From Ottelia alismoides (Eukaryota; Streptophyta; Magnoliopsida; Alismatales; Hydrocharitaceae), in NCBI GenBank assembly GCA_037367405.1, contig JAZKJV010002318.1:1-64000 (forward strand): a DNA stretch of 64,000 nucleotides, given 5' to 3'. Made by a program: the position numbers and the translations under genes. A model generated the notes under the pieces. That model did no database searches. It saw only the letters and a program-made list of their open reading frames with translations, and had not been told where the DNA came from. Position 1 is the first letter of the stretch, and every line of letters begins with the position of its first letter. Shown here one piece after another: positions 12,322 to 22,885 of the stretch.

Positions 12322-14340
12322 TTAGCAACTTCTATGGCCTTCCCTCGCGGTGGAACCACACCCAAACTTTCCGCGAAACGCCTATCAAGCAGGCTGAAAA
12401 AACTTGGTCTTCCAACAGGCGACGACGGACCTTCGATCTCCGCTGTTGCGCAAACACCTTCCAACATCCCCTGCCTCAGCTCCGCCCCCATCAACATCTT
12501 CCTCTTCTGCTTCCTCCTCCACGCGCGAGGTTTTCGCTCAAAACACCACCCCACTTGTGCCGCCCCCATCACCCAGTCCCTCTTCCCCACCCCCTGCATC
12601 TTCCTCCCTGACCTCGTTAAACATCCTCCTTCCCTTTCCCCATCCCCTTCCAAACCGAGGTTTTCCCCTTCCAATCTCTCCCCGACCTGCCCCTGCAGAG
12701 GAACCATCCCCCCCCTCCGCCTGCACAGTCTCCTCCCCTCCCTCGCGAGTACTCCCACCCCCTCCACCTGAGACGCCACCCCCCGCATTACCACAACTGC
12801 CCTTCTCACCCCTTCCAGGCGACTGGTCGGCCACCGGTAGCCCGGTGACCCTCCTCCCAACCTTCCCTGCGCTAGCGCTTAAAACCACAGCCAACCCTGT
12901 GGCCCCCGCCCCGCTTCCCACATGCCGCCCGACAAGTGCGCCTGCTCAGGAGTCAGAACCAGCCCATCCTCAGCCCCACCATCACGTCCGAGGTCGACCA
13001 CCAACTCACAGCGTGAGACCTCAGCGTCTTCTCTTCCTTGCTTTGGCACCCCTTCAGCAACAACCTCTACGGCCTGAGTAGAGGAGTCCGGCTCTCTCTG
13101 GAGAACGCCCCCCTCGGCTGCCTCCCCTATGCCCGCAGGAGAGGGACTCGGATTCCCATGTCGGGTCACCACCCTCCAAATGTAACACCCCCCCTGCCCG
13201 AGTTGATACTGCAGCGGAGACATCACAACCCGCACCCAAGTCTGAATGTCCGCCATACTGTCGTCCCTCCCTTCCATGATTAATCTCGTGATTAATTTCC
13301 CTACAATTTCCATTTTGACCACATGCTGGAAATGGCTCTCGAATAAAAATTCCATTGGAAGTGCCAGCGTGGCACTTGTAATTGGGACCCACCGTTGGAG
13401 ATTAACGGCCGTTTCCAAATTCGAATTCCCCGTGATTTGCAACAATTGGTGATGGAAAACGACACGTCTCCGAGAGCCTTGGTTCACCCGCCTCCGTGAT
13501 TGGCGGAAGAGCAACCGCCTCGCACGCCTTTGCCGGAAGAATCCGCCCTTGCCGTTGCTGAAACACGACTCCCGCCACAGCCAGCTCTGCGGACGAGATC
13601 TCCAACTGCAACCGACGTCCCTCCACCGTCGACGTCCACCAGCCGAACATCCGAGGATGAATACGCTGCACCCAAACAACTGGGTCTCCACTCTCCCCAG
13701 GCAAGAGACTAGACACGACCAAACCTTTAACATCTGCAGTGCCCATTAACAGTTGGCGAACCTGATGCAGGTTCCTCCATAAGAGCGGGATTCCTTTAAC
13801 TCTAATCAGATCAAGGTTCCTTTCCGACCAGCAGCCATCACCAGCTTGCACTTTTCTCCATTTGAGCCACGACCTCCCCGAATGCGTCAGAGACAGCAAT
13901 GCCTCTACTTCACCTCTGGACAAACCCCTACCCAGAACCCTCCAAGGTGAAAGCGACACCACATCTCCTTTGAAGCCTCCCCTCGAAACATAACCCACAT
14001 CCGAGGACCCCTTGAACAGGGCCCCACTGCCCCCTCCTTCTCCCACCAGGAGTTGCTGTCCTCCAACCGAATCCGCCTCCACCGGCTTCGAGGGACCTTT
14101 CCCTGTGCAATTCCGGCTTCGATGCGCGAAACCCAAACACATGAAGCAGCAGATAGCGTCTCTGCACTGCCTTGCCCAATGACCAACCGATCCGCAACGG
14201 AAGCAACCACGCCCGAAAGGATTCCCAAACCCTGCGCTGGGAAAATCACCACGATGAGATCCACCGCGACGAGACCCACCGGCCTTCCTTGAGCGATCCC
14301 TCCTGCGAACCTCCGTCCACCCTCCCTCTCCCTCTCTCAT
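12318..14340 (-). pseudogene. LINE ORF1: CCHC zinc-knuckle nucleic-acid-binding protein, frameshifted
   Basis: ORF1 proteins coat the LINE RNA. The start chosen is the ATG at 14340-14338, because the upstream in-frame ATG at 14394 lies outside the element in host flank. A basic N-terminal region (RRRDRSRKAGGSRRGG) is followed by two adjacent CX2CX4HX4C knuckles: CFRCGSVGHWARQC and CFMCLGFAHRSRNC. A region with many W, L and V residues follows and ends in frame 1 at 13402. Coding then shifts frame, and the last part ends with SLLDRRFAESLGVVPP before the TGA at 12320-12318. That TGA overlaps the ATG of ORF2 as ATGA. Placing the knuckles before the middle domain is an order I associate with monocot L1-type elements; that is from memory and not tested. 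Confidence 0.75.
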
Positions 14341-14371
14341 TTTTCCCACAGCAACACATGTTAACGGTCCA

Positions 14372-14387
14372 CAAGTCCATGGATGTT
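14372..14387. repeat. Target-site duplication, right copy (LINE)
   Basis: This is the second copy of CAAGTCCATGGATGTT, identical to 8707-8722. Confidence 0.9.
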
Positions 14388-15327
14388 GAAGCACCTATAG
14401 TAGTTAATATTATAAATGGAATATTTATCTAAATATATCTTGAGATTCAGGTTCTGGAACAGCGATTTCTGCTACAGGTGCATGCACGAAGCGGTTGTTT
14501 AGATCCACAGTATGGACTGCTTATGGGTCAAGTATATATGCAGGTACATGAACACGAAAACTGTCATTTTAAGGTGGAGATGGCCCGAGTAGATTCAGAC
14601 GACTGATCCAGAAAAGATTACTGCATAATATAAAATACAGATTTTTGTATTTTACTTGATTCAAACAAGTGTCTGGATGTTAATTTTTCTTCGGATCTGA
14701 AATAATTCCTTTAGAACAGCTTGAACCACAGAATCAACGTCGACGGAATTGGGCAAAGAAGACGGCCAGCTATGCATGCACCTAATCGTTGTGCTCGATC
14801 TCCTTTGTCCTTTATCTTGCATGGCTGACTGCCTCAAAGCATTACAAGGAGAGACGAGCTGTGTTGCATGTGACCTATTTTTCCTTCCGACGTTAAATAT
14901 ATAACAACGAGTGATACCCGTTGTTCTTGTATTCGGCAACAAATATCATATTCATTGACATGTTTTAACATGGTAATGATTATTCATTGACTTTTTCATT
15001 AAAAATCTATAATAAACATTACTAATTTAGCAATGGTTGGAGGAAAAAGTCAGTGAATAAATATTGTTATATAATTCGTTGTGATTTTAAGGAAATGATA
15101 TTCGTTCTTATGCATTTCACCAAGTTAGATATGACATCGGATATTAAATTACTCGTTGTCTTAAATTAATTTTGTTGCCGTGTCACTCGGCACCACCTCC
15201 CATAATCATGTCATCAATAAGCCACCATCTCGACTCAACACGTCGAACCATCTTTCGATGGTGCATAACTCTGGTTTTCCTTATACCTCAAGTCTCTCCT
15301 TTGATGCTACCAGCTATTAGGTGGCAA
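14388..15327. other. Unit 1 non-coding block with degenerate MITE-like tail
   Basis: No supported gene. The sequence matches 32380-33646 of unit 2 apart from the 311-bp MITE present there. From about 14880 to 15190 it contains phrases such as 'acaacgagtgatacccgttg', 'gcaacaaatatcatattca' and 'aattaattttgttgcc', which resemble the CACTA-type MITE family seen at 20908-21324 and 25465-25877 and may be an eroded member. The empty site corresponding to the MITE in unit 2 lies at about 14906-14930. Confidence 0.6.
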
Positions 15328-15770
15328 TAGGGATGCAAACGCACTGATACAGATACTGATATATGTATTATCGTTTCTTTATCTATTTTTGAGTATGAAT
15401 ACGGATGTGGATACAGATATTGACGGATATTAAAAATATCTTATCACATCCTTAAAAAACGGGTACGGATTGTAAAACAGATATTGATCGTATACGAATA
15501 TTGTTTGAAATACTCAATAGAATCGATTTAAATATATACGAATTGGATGGAAAATACATGATATAAATAAACTAAATGTGTGGGTATCATAAAAGTTATA
15601 CAAATATGATAAAAGAAGGTAACGAATACAGATATCCGAATACGGATATACGGATATGAATACGGGTACGGATGTTTGCAGATATCAAAACGATATCCAT
15701 ATCCATTTTTAAATGGAACGGATACAGATGTCAAAATCTATATAAAGCGAATACGGTAATGGATCAGATA
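15328..15770. mobile_element. hAT-like MITE, right end deleted (unit 1 copy)
   Basis: It starts TAGGGATGCAAACG after ggtggcaa (15320-15327), and its interior is dominated by TACGGATA-type self-complementary steps. The intact copy is at 33647-34141. Here the right terminus and about 170 bp of adjacent DNA are missing, the sequence passing straight from 'ggatcagatact' to 'attatctttctaaac'. Confidence 0.7.
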
Positions 15771-16049
15771 CTATTATCTTTCTAAACTTCTACATCATCC
15801 TCTGCGAATTGTGTGATTATGAAATCATACATGAGTACGTCAATTGCCGATAAAGGTAATAATTTTATCTTGGGTTAGGATGATGCGGCAATTATTCGGC
15901 TAAGAGTCAACAACTACTGTATCAAGGGCTTCGAGTATATTGATGCCGTTCCTATATAGAGGAGTCGGAAGTTTCAACAAAATATCTTATTATTTTTTAT
16001 TCATAATTTTATGTGAACGTCAAATCGTATAATTTTCAAAAATCCTCGG

Positions 16050-16740
16050 TTAATAAACTGAATTACCCCTATATGTAATTGTATCCTTTATCACTAAACG
16101 CATAGTCTGGATACTGCTCCAAGTTGGACAATTTGAGAGCATGGGATGATAGTGTGCAAAACCTTCTATGGACAGGGCAAAAGTCCAGAACAAACAAAAG
16201 AAGGCATCTCTGCCTCCTAGTCGAGCAGCAGTTTTAGCGCCGATTGTCGGTTGATATTCGAACTCATAAAACGAACCGGTATTACAGTGCTTCACCAACC
16301 ATATAAACCACCGGATGTCTGCGTATGAGCCAACGACATCTCCGAATATCTTCTCCAATTCTCGACGCTTCCTATTCCATGTCTTCTTGTAAGATATGTG
16401 CACTATGCACTTGTCCTGAACCTGGGATTGGATGCTACTTGGAGTCTGTGTCAAGTTGGACCTCAAAGTGGCAAGAATATATCTGCCAACAAATTTAGCA
16501 GTACACGCTCGATTGTCAACAAGCAATATTGCATTACGACGTGTGTGTTCCGCACGATAGCTACGAACTACCCAACTATCTCGGTGACTGTTGTACGATG
16601 CATGCAACATCCATCCACAATCATTAAAGATACAACGTACGGTGTACTGGGAACTCTTTGGCAGTGAAATTGCGAAACAGTTGTAATTTACTCTGGGTTT
16701 TTATCGTTCCACTGTTCCTGGATTTTTGAAACACAAATCA
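16050..16740 (-). pseudogene. Mutator-like (MULE) transposase fragment
   Basis: A 186-codon reverse-strand frame (16610-16050) reads like the middle of plant MULE transposases. It includes HISYKKTWNRKRRELEKIFG (the family typically has 'sy.kawrarr.ale.i.G'), SYADIRWFIWLVKHCNTGSF, and CLFWTFALSIEGFAHYHPML, the segment that in the family leads into the first catalytic aspartate ('rp.i.iDgThl'). Here the frame diverges after PML and no aspartate follows, so the catalytic core is lost. The N-terminal part (HTRRNAILLVDNRACTAKFV) matches the zinc-binding/DBD side. Only this fragment is present. It is absent from the aligned place in unit 2 (after about 49925), so it was inserted in unit 1 or deleted from unit 2. 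Confidence 0.72.
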
Positions 16741-16759
16741 AGAACAACTTGTGCACATA

Positions 16760-18590
16760 CCACATACAAGGCTTGATCATGTTGCGTCTTAGCTCAACTC
16801 ACACTCCCATCCCACTTGCACAGTAGAACAGATAAAAACGCCTCCAGCTATATGTGCTAAGTGTTTGAAGTGCCTTGCAATGATAATATTAGAAAACCAT
16901 CCATTTTTGTATTGTAACATCACGATAAAGATTTCCAGCCCAGATCAATTTTTATTTCTATTGTAATACAAAGCAAATAAAAAGCTTTAGATCCTCCCAT
17001 ACAATAGAATTGATCAAATATAATTTCAAAAATCATGTAACTAGAGAACAAAGAAATAGTCCCACAATAGTATTTCTCCTAAAAAATAAGTATTAAATTC
17101 CAATGACTTCAAATCAGATCCCAAAGGGACTAAAGTGTAATAAAAATTTGAAGTTTTATACCAAAATGATCCAGCTCAGAGTCTTATCTGCAATTTCCTA
17201 AACTCTCTAGGTTTTGCATTAATTTTCGCCAAGGCGGGGATGACTCTGCTATATCTGGAAGTATTGGGGGGCTCTCCTGAAAAAATTTAGGTCACGTGTA
17301 AGAAGACACGTGATAAGAGCTCTGGATCATACGGTTAAGGAGAGCACCTCTTTCTGATCATGTGGTTCACTGTGTGACACGTGGATGCACTGGATAGCGT
17401 CGGATGATACTAGAATCAACAGTGAAGGGAATACGGCACGTGAACCGTTGGATCGAGACGAGAAAAGGGCTCAATCAACGGTACGTGCTTCGTCTTTCTC
17501 GAGCTCCCCATTCGTCGGGTGGTGGGTGAGCGGATCTCCGGTGGCTTCGATATACTTCTCTTTGGCGTGAACGGGTGACTGATGGTCCGGAGATTCTCCT
17601 GAATGCTTGACGAGGTCGATGGAGATGTCTTTGAGTCGAACTGAGTCTTGAAGGTCATCTCGATAACGCCTCACCGGAGAAAAAGAGCGAGACTTGTGAG
17701 GGGCTCAGATCTCCGTCCAATGGAAACCTGCAGGGGATTAGCAAGAAATCGAAACAAAATGGTGCGACGTGGAATCCCGGTTGATGTTCCTGCGAGGTGG
17801 GCTGCTTCTGGAACATCGAGGATCAGCAATGGCGAAAGGTTTCAGAGGGAGATGTGGGCGAAAGCTCCGTTGGTGGATGAAGGAGGATAGGATCTTCTTC
17901 CCCGATGCTGACTCGCCGGAAATGGAGGTATGTAGTGGATGGGAGAAGGGGATGTTGACGCGAGGTCAACACATCTTAGAGAGGCTTTTGGTTCGAGGTG
18001 CTACTTCAGGCTGAGATGGACCAATGGAATCAGCCTACTCAACTTTGACCGTTGACCAGATCTAAAAATGAAGAAAATAAAAAAGAAATAGAGGATGGAC
18101 TCAAATGAGAAATTAGTCCTTATAAAAATTGTGTATTTGAGGGAAATCTACATTTATCATGAAGGATAAAAATAAAAGAGGATTCATGTACAAGATAAAA
18201 ATTTTGGAAGATAATTTATCGAATAAAGTACCTCTTTTTCGATGTTTTATAATTTTTTAGGTTTGTTAAAAACTATGAAAATGAAAATTGAATAAAATAA
18301 TATAAAAATCACTAATATATAATTTTTTGGATTTTCAATAAATAAAAAAGTGAATAAAAAATTATGCGAAAAAAAATATAAAATATATACAAGTTTACAA
18401 CACATTTGTTTCTCTTGATATTTATAATTTTTTCATGTTACTTTCTTGTGTTTAGATAAAATAAAACTAAAAAAAGGAAATAAATTAGAATAATTAATTT
18501 TCGTACATGAAATAATGAACTCAAAATTGGTTATTTGTGTGTGTATTGGTCCCAAAACCTACATTTCACATATGAACTCTCATTCCTCTT
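16760..18590 (-). repeat. LTR-like module, GC-rich part plus AT-rich part (unit 1 copy)
   Basis: Read on the reverse strand, a GC-rich part (18020-17290) is followed by an AT-rich part. It shares several features with 1-2830: an 'aatcccctgcaggt' stretch (about 17738; compare about 1085), a GTTGGATCGA motif (17450), cacgtg/ccacgtgt motifs, and a change to low GC. The homologous block in unit 2 is 51300-54390. Frames such as 17385-18014 are GC-driven and show no domain. I infer remains of a long-LTR element; no terminal TG...CA pair or target duplication was found. Confidence 0.45.
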
Positions 18591-18621
18591 ATTTTGCTTT
18601 TATTTTGTATATATACTGATA

Positions 18622-19510
18622 GAAAGGGACCTACGAACCAAAACTGCTGAAAGAAGGCGCGGGGATGCTGGCACGATGGCTGAACAGTCAGGGGACTGGG
18701 TGCGAAGAGATGTCAGAACATCACCTTGGATACATTCCCTCACCATTGCTAGCCTCGACGTGCCTGGAGGCATGGAAGCAAAGATGGTGGAGATAGACTT
18801 CTTTCCTCCGGCTGCGAACAAAGTCAGGCAAAGCTCCCGAAGCCTCACTTCACGCTGCTGAAATGGAAGGATGGTGATACCATACATATAATCTGCCTAC
18901 CTTGCCCAGTCCCACGAACTCCTCAACTTACCAGAGAGGCTAGTCTGACTCTGCAGCACACGACTATGAGACCTTGCTTGCGTCATCAGTCAGGCTTAGT
19001 GAGCGAAGGGATAAAAGCACTTTGCTGGGGTAGGGTAATCAGTCTCATGCTACTCGGAGACTCATAAATCAGGCGAAAGATCTTTGTGCGGGTGGACATA
19101 GTGAGTAGTCTGATAATAAGTGGGAAAGTGGAGGGGGAACTGTTTTCCTAGAGAAAAGAAGAAGGATGCATCAACGCTGCTACACTGCTCGCAGCTAAGA
19201 GAAAGGAAAGGTTGTCTACCTTATGCCCCGATCGAGTCAAGCGCCGCATAGAGAGTCCATCTGAGAGGAGTAGGGGAAGGGAAGAAAGCAAATGCAAGAG
19301 GTGGCGAGAAGACAGAGGCGAAAGCTGCCATTGTGCTTCCCTCGCTGACAGCAATGTTTGAGTCTTGCCTAACCCAATGCATACTAACTTTCCACTTGCC
19401 ATCCCCCTAGATGAAATAGTCCTCTTTGTCCTTTGCGAACTTTTTGCTTCCTGCCTTTCCCCCGATTTGATCTGCATTGCAAACATCAACGCTATATACA
19501 TAAAAGCCAA
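18622..19510. other. GC-balanced insert, organelle-like composition (possible nuclear mitochondrial segment)
   Basis: Roughly 890 bp of close to 50% GC, without long A/T runs, abruptly replaces AT-rich DNA. In unit 2 the flanks are joined (about 54385-54420: 'ttattttatagataattaag' then 'ggtgaataaagtttcatagg'), so this is a unit-1-specific insertion. Stretches such as 'ccatccccctagatgaaat' and 'ggggtagggtaatcagtctc' have the even composition of plant mitochondrial intergenic DNA. Two open frames (18535-18861 forward; 19510-19148 reverse) have no recognisable domain. The mitochondrial origin is an impression, not a match. Confidence 0.4.
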
Positions 19511-20470
19511 TTTCCATATTCGAAAATGGGGAAATTAGTTGTCAAAGAAAAATTCTATATATAAAAGCTAAATCAAAGGTGAATAGAGTTTCATAGGAGT
19601 CGGTATGGATGAGATATCAAGCTTTACGACTTTCTGACTCCACAACTAGGATTTGAGTTTAGTGGCCAGATATACAAGAAAGTATTTTTTTATTTTTCTT
19701 TAATTAAGGTTAATGTTATATTTACAATGAAGTTATTTTTATTGAATTTGAAATTAAAATGAATTAATTGAAAATTACTGACGAATGGCTTACTACATAT
19801 GAATGTTAATTAGCCTATTTCTTATGTTATAAGAGATGTTGATTAGGAGTTTTATTGGGTTAATACTCGAGGATTGGATCTAAAATCATGCATTTAAAGT
19901 AGATGAATCACATATTCATCAATTCAACAACTTCATGGATTTATTATAATGTTTTGTTTATGTCTTAAATCCTCGTGTTTTCTATTATGATTCCTTTATT
20001 ACATTTTACATGTTCCAAATTATTTATTACAGTTTTTATGCACTTTTTGTACAATTAGATTTTCATAATTTTGTGTTTACTTGTTTTTTAATGTAATTCT
20101 TTAACAACTATAAACTCAAACTTTACAATTTAGCGTTGTTTTACAACTTTTATCTTGCACGATCACGGTGGCATGTCATCAAGGAGGAAATAATCTCGAA
20201 AATACAGGAAAAAATTTATATTAATGGTTGGATCACCATCTAGTAGGAAGAACCCACCATCATATCAGAGATTCCATCTACAGTTAAAGCACAGTGGATT
20301 CACCATCTCCCGGAGTACAAACATGATCATCTCCATCTCTAGATTGTTGTGACTAAGGCATCTAATGGTAGCACAAGTTCAGTCACCATAGTTCAAATCA
20401 GGCGATTCCACCATCTCCATCTCCACTTATGTGATTCCACCAAAATTCACATCTTCTTCGAATCTATGTG
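19511..20470. other. AT-rich non-coding block, mostly unit-1-specific
   Basis: The first part (to about 19680) matches unit 2 near 54410-54490. From there to 22600 there is no counterpart. 20160-20460 contains repeated 'ccaccatctccatct'-like phrases. No gene seen. Confidence 0.5.
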
Positions 20471-22458
20471 CATGGCCGGAGGGAAGGGGGCGGGTGGGGG
20501 CTATCCCCCCCCCCCAAAAAATAAATGTATATGGTTCTTTCAATCATAGCTTCAAAATTTGCCAAAATTAAGTCTAATTTCGATAAGTCAACAAAATTCA
20601 CTAAAATTTGATCGAAATGACCGAAACTTCAGCAATATGGGGAGCCATAGTACAAATTCTAATCGAAATTTTGATCGAAATTCGATTGAATTTTTTTTTT
20701 GGTCGTTCATTGAAATGGTGACCAAAATCGATATTTAGGACCATGCTCTCAATATCGTATCCGAAACTTGTCATATTTGATTTTCATTTTATTTGTAGTT
20801 ACGATCTCCAATCATGTTGTCATTTTTTTATTGTTTCTCATAATAACAGTAGTAAAGGTCCCTCACAACTTTATACTATCTCATAATAACGATGCAACTT
20901 CTGCCTACAATACAACAAAATTGACGTAAGGGAATGAATACTTTTTATATATTCATTGTGATATTGTCTATAATTAAATGTATAACAATGGATATTATCC
21001 ATTACTTCATTCTTTAGAATTTGCAACAAATATGCAAATCGTTGCTATATTCCTTGCATCAAATCATATTAAAATGTTATCCGTTGAAATTTTCTTCTAA
21101 TCATTGTTAAATTTAGCATAAATTAATAAGAATTTCAACGAATAAGTCAATGGACAAATCGTTGTTATGTGAACCTTTAGCAACGAATATGGCATTCATT
21201 GTTTATAACAAGAAGAAAAATTAATTGTACAACGAATAATATTCATTGATATATATTTAAGATTGGAAGATATGTTAACAAATATTCAAATTATTTGTTA
21301 CCTTAGGTCAATTTTGTTATAATGTCATATAAATCTTCATAAGTTGAAATTAAATATGAACATGAGATCAACATCACAATTTACAACAACCAAAATTCTC
21401 AACAATTCAGTAAGACATGGATTCCATCACGACTTCCAAACTTACATGAGATCTTCATCGATACACCTCTACGAATCAAGTTGTCTAGATACTGTAGTTC
21501 CTTCTCCATCTACTCCATTTACGCAAGACACGTACAAGAGTGCAGTGTTGATTGGTGCATCTTTGAGCTATCCATTATTTTGTTATAATTTACACTTAAA
21601 CAAAGCACATATTTTTCAAATTACTATGGTTCACAAAAAGTTCTTTATCAATATAGGATGAAATTGGTGGATTATCATATGAGTCATATAGTTTCCATTT
21701 GACATCCTCAAAAATTCAATATTCTTTATATTTCTTCATTTAATGGTAATTTTAAGTAAGGTTAATATTTATCTTAAAATGTTAGGAGGTATTTATTATT
21801 TTACAAATCACTCTCATTTAAATTTGTGTGGAAACCATTAAATATTTTGACTATATGTGAATAGGATAAAATCCATAAAAAAGTATTTATTACTTTCTCC
21901 GTTCTCAAACCTTTGTTGCACCTCTTACAACATATTTTACTTTTGTCAATATTTGAACAAAATTACTACATTTACAAACAAAAGGAATGGTATAATTATA
22001 AATTTACCAACCGAATCGATTCATAATTAAAAAGCAATGTCTACCATCTTTCCACATACAATAGAATTTATTAATTATCATGGAGTAATTATAAAATACT
22101 TATAATTTAGTAACTATTACAACATAATTATAAAATAAAAATACATAATAAAGTTTTTATTTGAATGATTATTGTAAATGGGAGGCATCATGTATTTGAA
22201 ATAAAAAAATATATCTCGTAAAAATACAATTGACCTCAACTTTGATGTTGACACAAACTCATATTATTATATACATGAATTTCTATGTAAATATTTATTA
22301 TTATGTAAGGTTTTATATCTACATATTACATAATTATCTCTAATTGTTAAATGTTACACAACTACTCATTTATCACTAATCAAAATTAGTCAATAGATAA
22401 TCATACTATAGCAATTCTATATGACCCCTCCTATAGAAAATTCCTGACTCCGCCCCAG
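20471..22458. mobile_element. hAT-like non-autonomous element, about 2 kb
   Basis: Ends resemble each other in inverted orientation: CATGGCCGGAGGGAAGG at the left, and CTGGGGCGGAGTCAGG on reading the right end backwards. Flanking 8-mers tctatgtg (20463-20470) and tctgtgtg (22459-22466) agree at 7 of 8 positions, consistent with the 8-bp duplication of hAT elements. The interior is AT-rich without a transposase. It contains a nested CACTA-type MITE at 20908-21324 and a C13-type homopolymer near 20505. Confidence 0.55.
20908..21324. mobile_element. CACTA-type MITE, degenerate copy
   Basis: It is 417 bp with inverted ends CAATACAACAAAATTGAC and, on the other strand, CATTATAACAAAATTGAC, both one step from CACTACAAC. 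The interior carries 'caacgaat'/'attcgttg' words like the 413-bp member at 25465-25877. The expected 3-bp target duplication is not conserved (cta versus tca). Confidence 0.6.
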
Positions 22459-22639
22459 TCTGTGTGGATTCACAAATCCATTTTCATCATCTATTCTCTC
22501 TCTCCTCCAAAATTTGGCTCTGCATGTGCGGTCGGCTATCTTCATCAGAGTTCAAGCCATTTTCATTGCTTCAATTGTAAGCCATCTACACCCAAATAAA
22601 GTTCACAAATTTTTTTCACAATATCATCATTGTGATCTT

Positions 22640-22712
22640 CTACACACACACATACATATACATACATAGATACATACATACATAGATACATACATACATA
22701 CATACATATATA
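22640..22712. repeat. CATA/CA microsatellite
   Basis: This is a run of cacacaca followed by repeated catacata and catagata steps. The reverse-strand frame across it (a repeating MYVCIYVCMY type peptide) is an artefact of the repeat. Confidence 0.95.
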
Positions 22713-22717
22713 GAGAG

Positions 22718-22885
22718 AGGAGTGATCCTATGAGAGCCAAAACCTGTGAGAGCATGAGAGCATGCATTCTGGACCGCATGATTCAACCAGGAGAGAGAAG
22801 ACCAGGAGAGAGAAAACAGAATCATGTGGTCCAGAATGCATGCTCTAATGCTCTCATAATTTTTTGCTCTCATAGGATCACTCCT
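22718..22885. mobile_element. Hairpin MITE, about 75-bp inverted arms
   Basis: The left arm begins AGGAGTGATCCTATGAGAGC. The right arm, read on the other strand, begins with the same 20 bases and continues through GAGCATGCATTCTGGACC and CATGATTC with few mismatches. Total length is 168 bp. It sits in an AT dinucleotide context, so a target duplication cannot be decided. Unit 2 lacks it (around 54515-54525). Confidence 0.8.

Larger units (their letters stand above)
8723..14371 (-). mobile_element. L1-type LINE retrotransposon, near full length, inactive
   Basis: This non-LTR retrotransposon of about 5.65 kb lies on the reverse strand. Its 3' tail is the short T-run at about 8723-8728 on the plus strand, and it is bounded by a perfect 16-bp target-site duplication, as expected for target-primed reverse transcription. 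ORF1 (zinc-knuckle protein) is at the right and ORF2 (endonuclease, reverse transcriptase, C-terminal zinc region) to its left. Only about 30 bp separate the first plausible ORF1 ATG (14340) from the target duplication, so the 5' end is complete or only slightly shortened. Several frameshifts in both ORFs mean it cannot transpose. Its GC content is clearly higher than that of the flanks. Unit 2 lacks it, so it inserted after the duplication. Confidence 0.93.

Noticed and set aside
12404..13081. A 225-codon proline-rich forward frame
   Set aside because: It is the antisense of LINE ORF1; proline and serine richness arises from the complement of the glycine/arginine-rich coding strand.
17385..18014. 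GC-rich frames with counterparts at 52812-53194, considered as a host gene family
   Set aside because: The reading frames and stops are not conserved between the two units and no domain is present, so coding constraint is unlikely.
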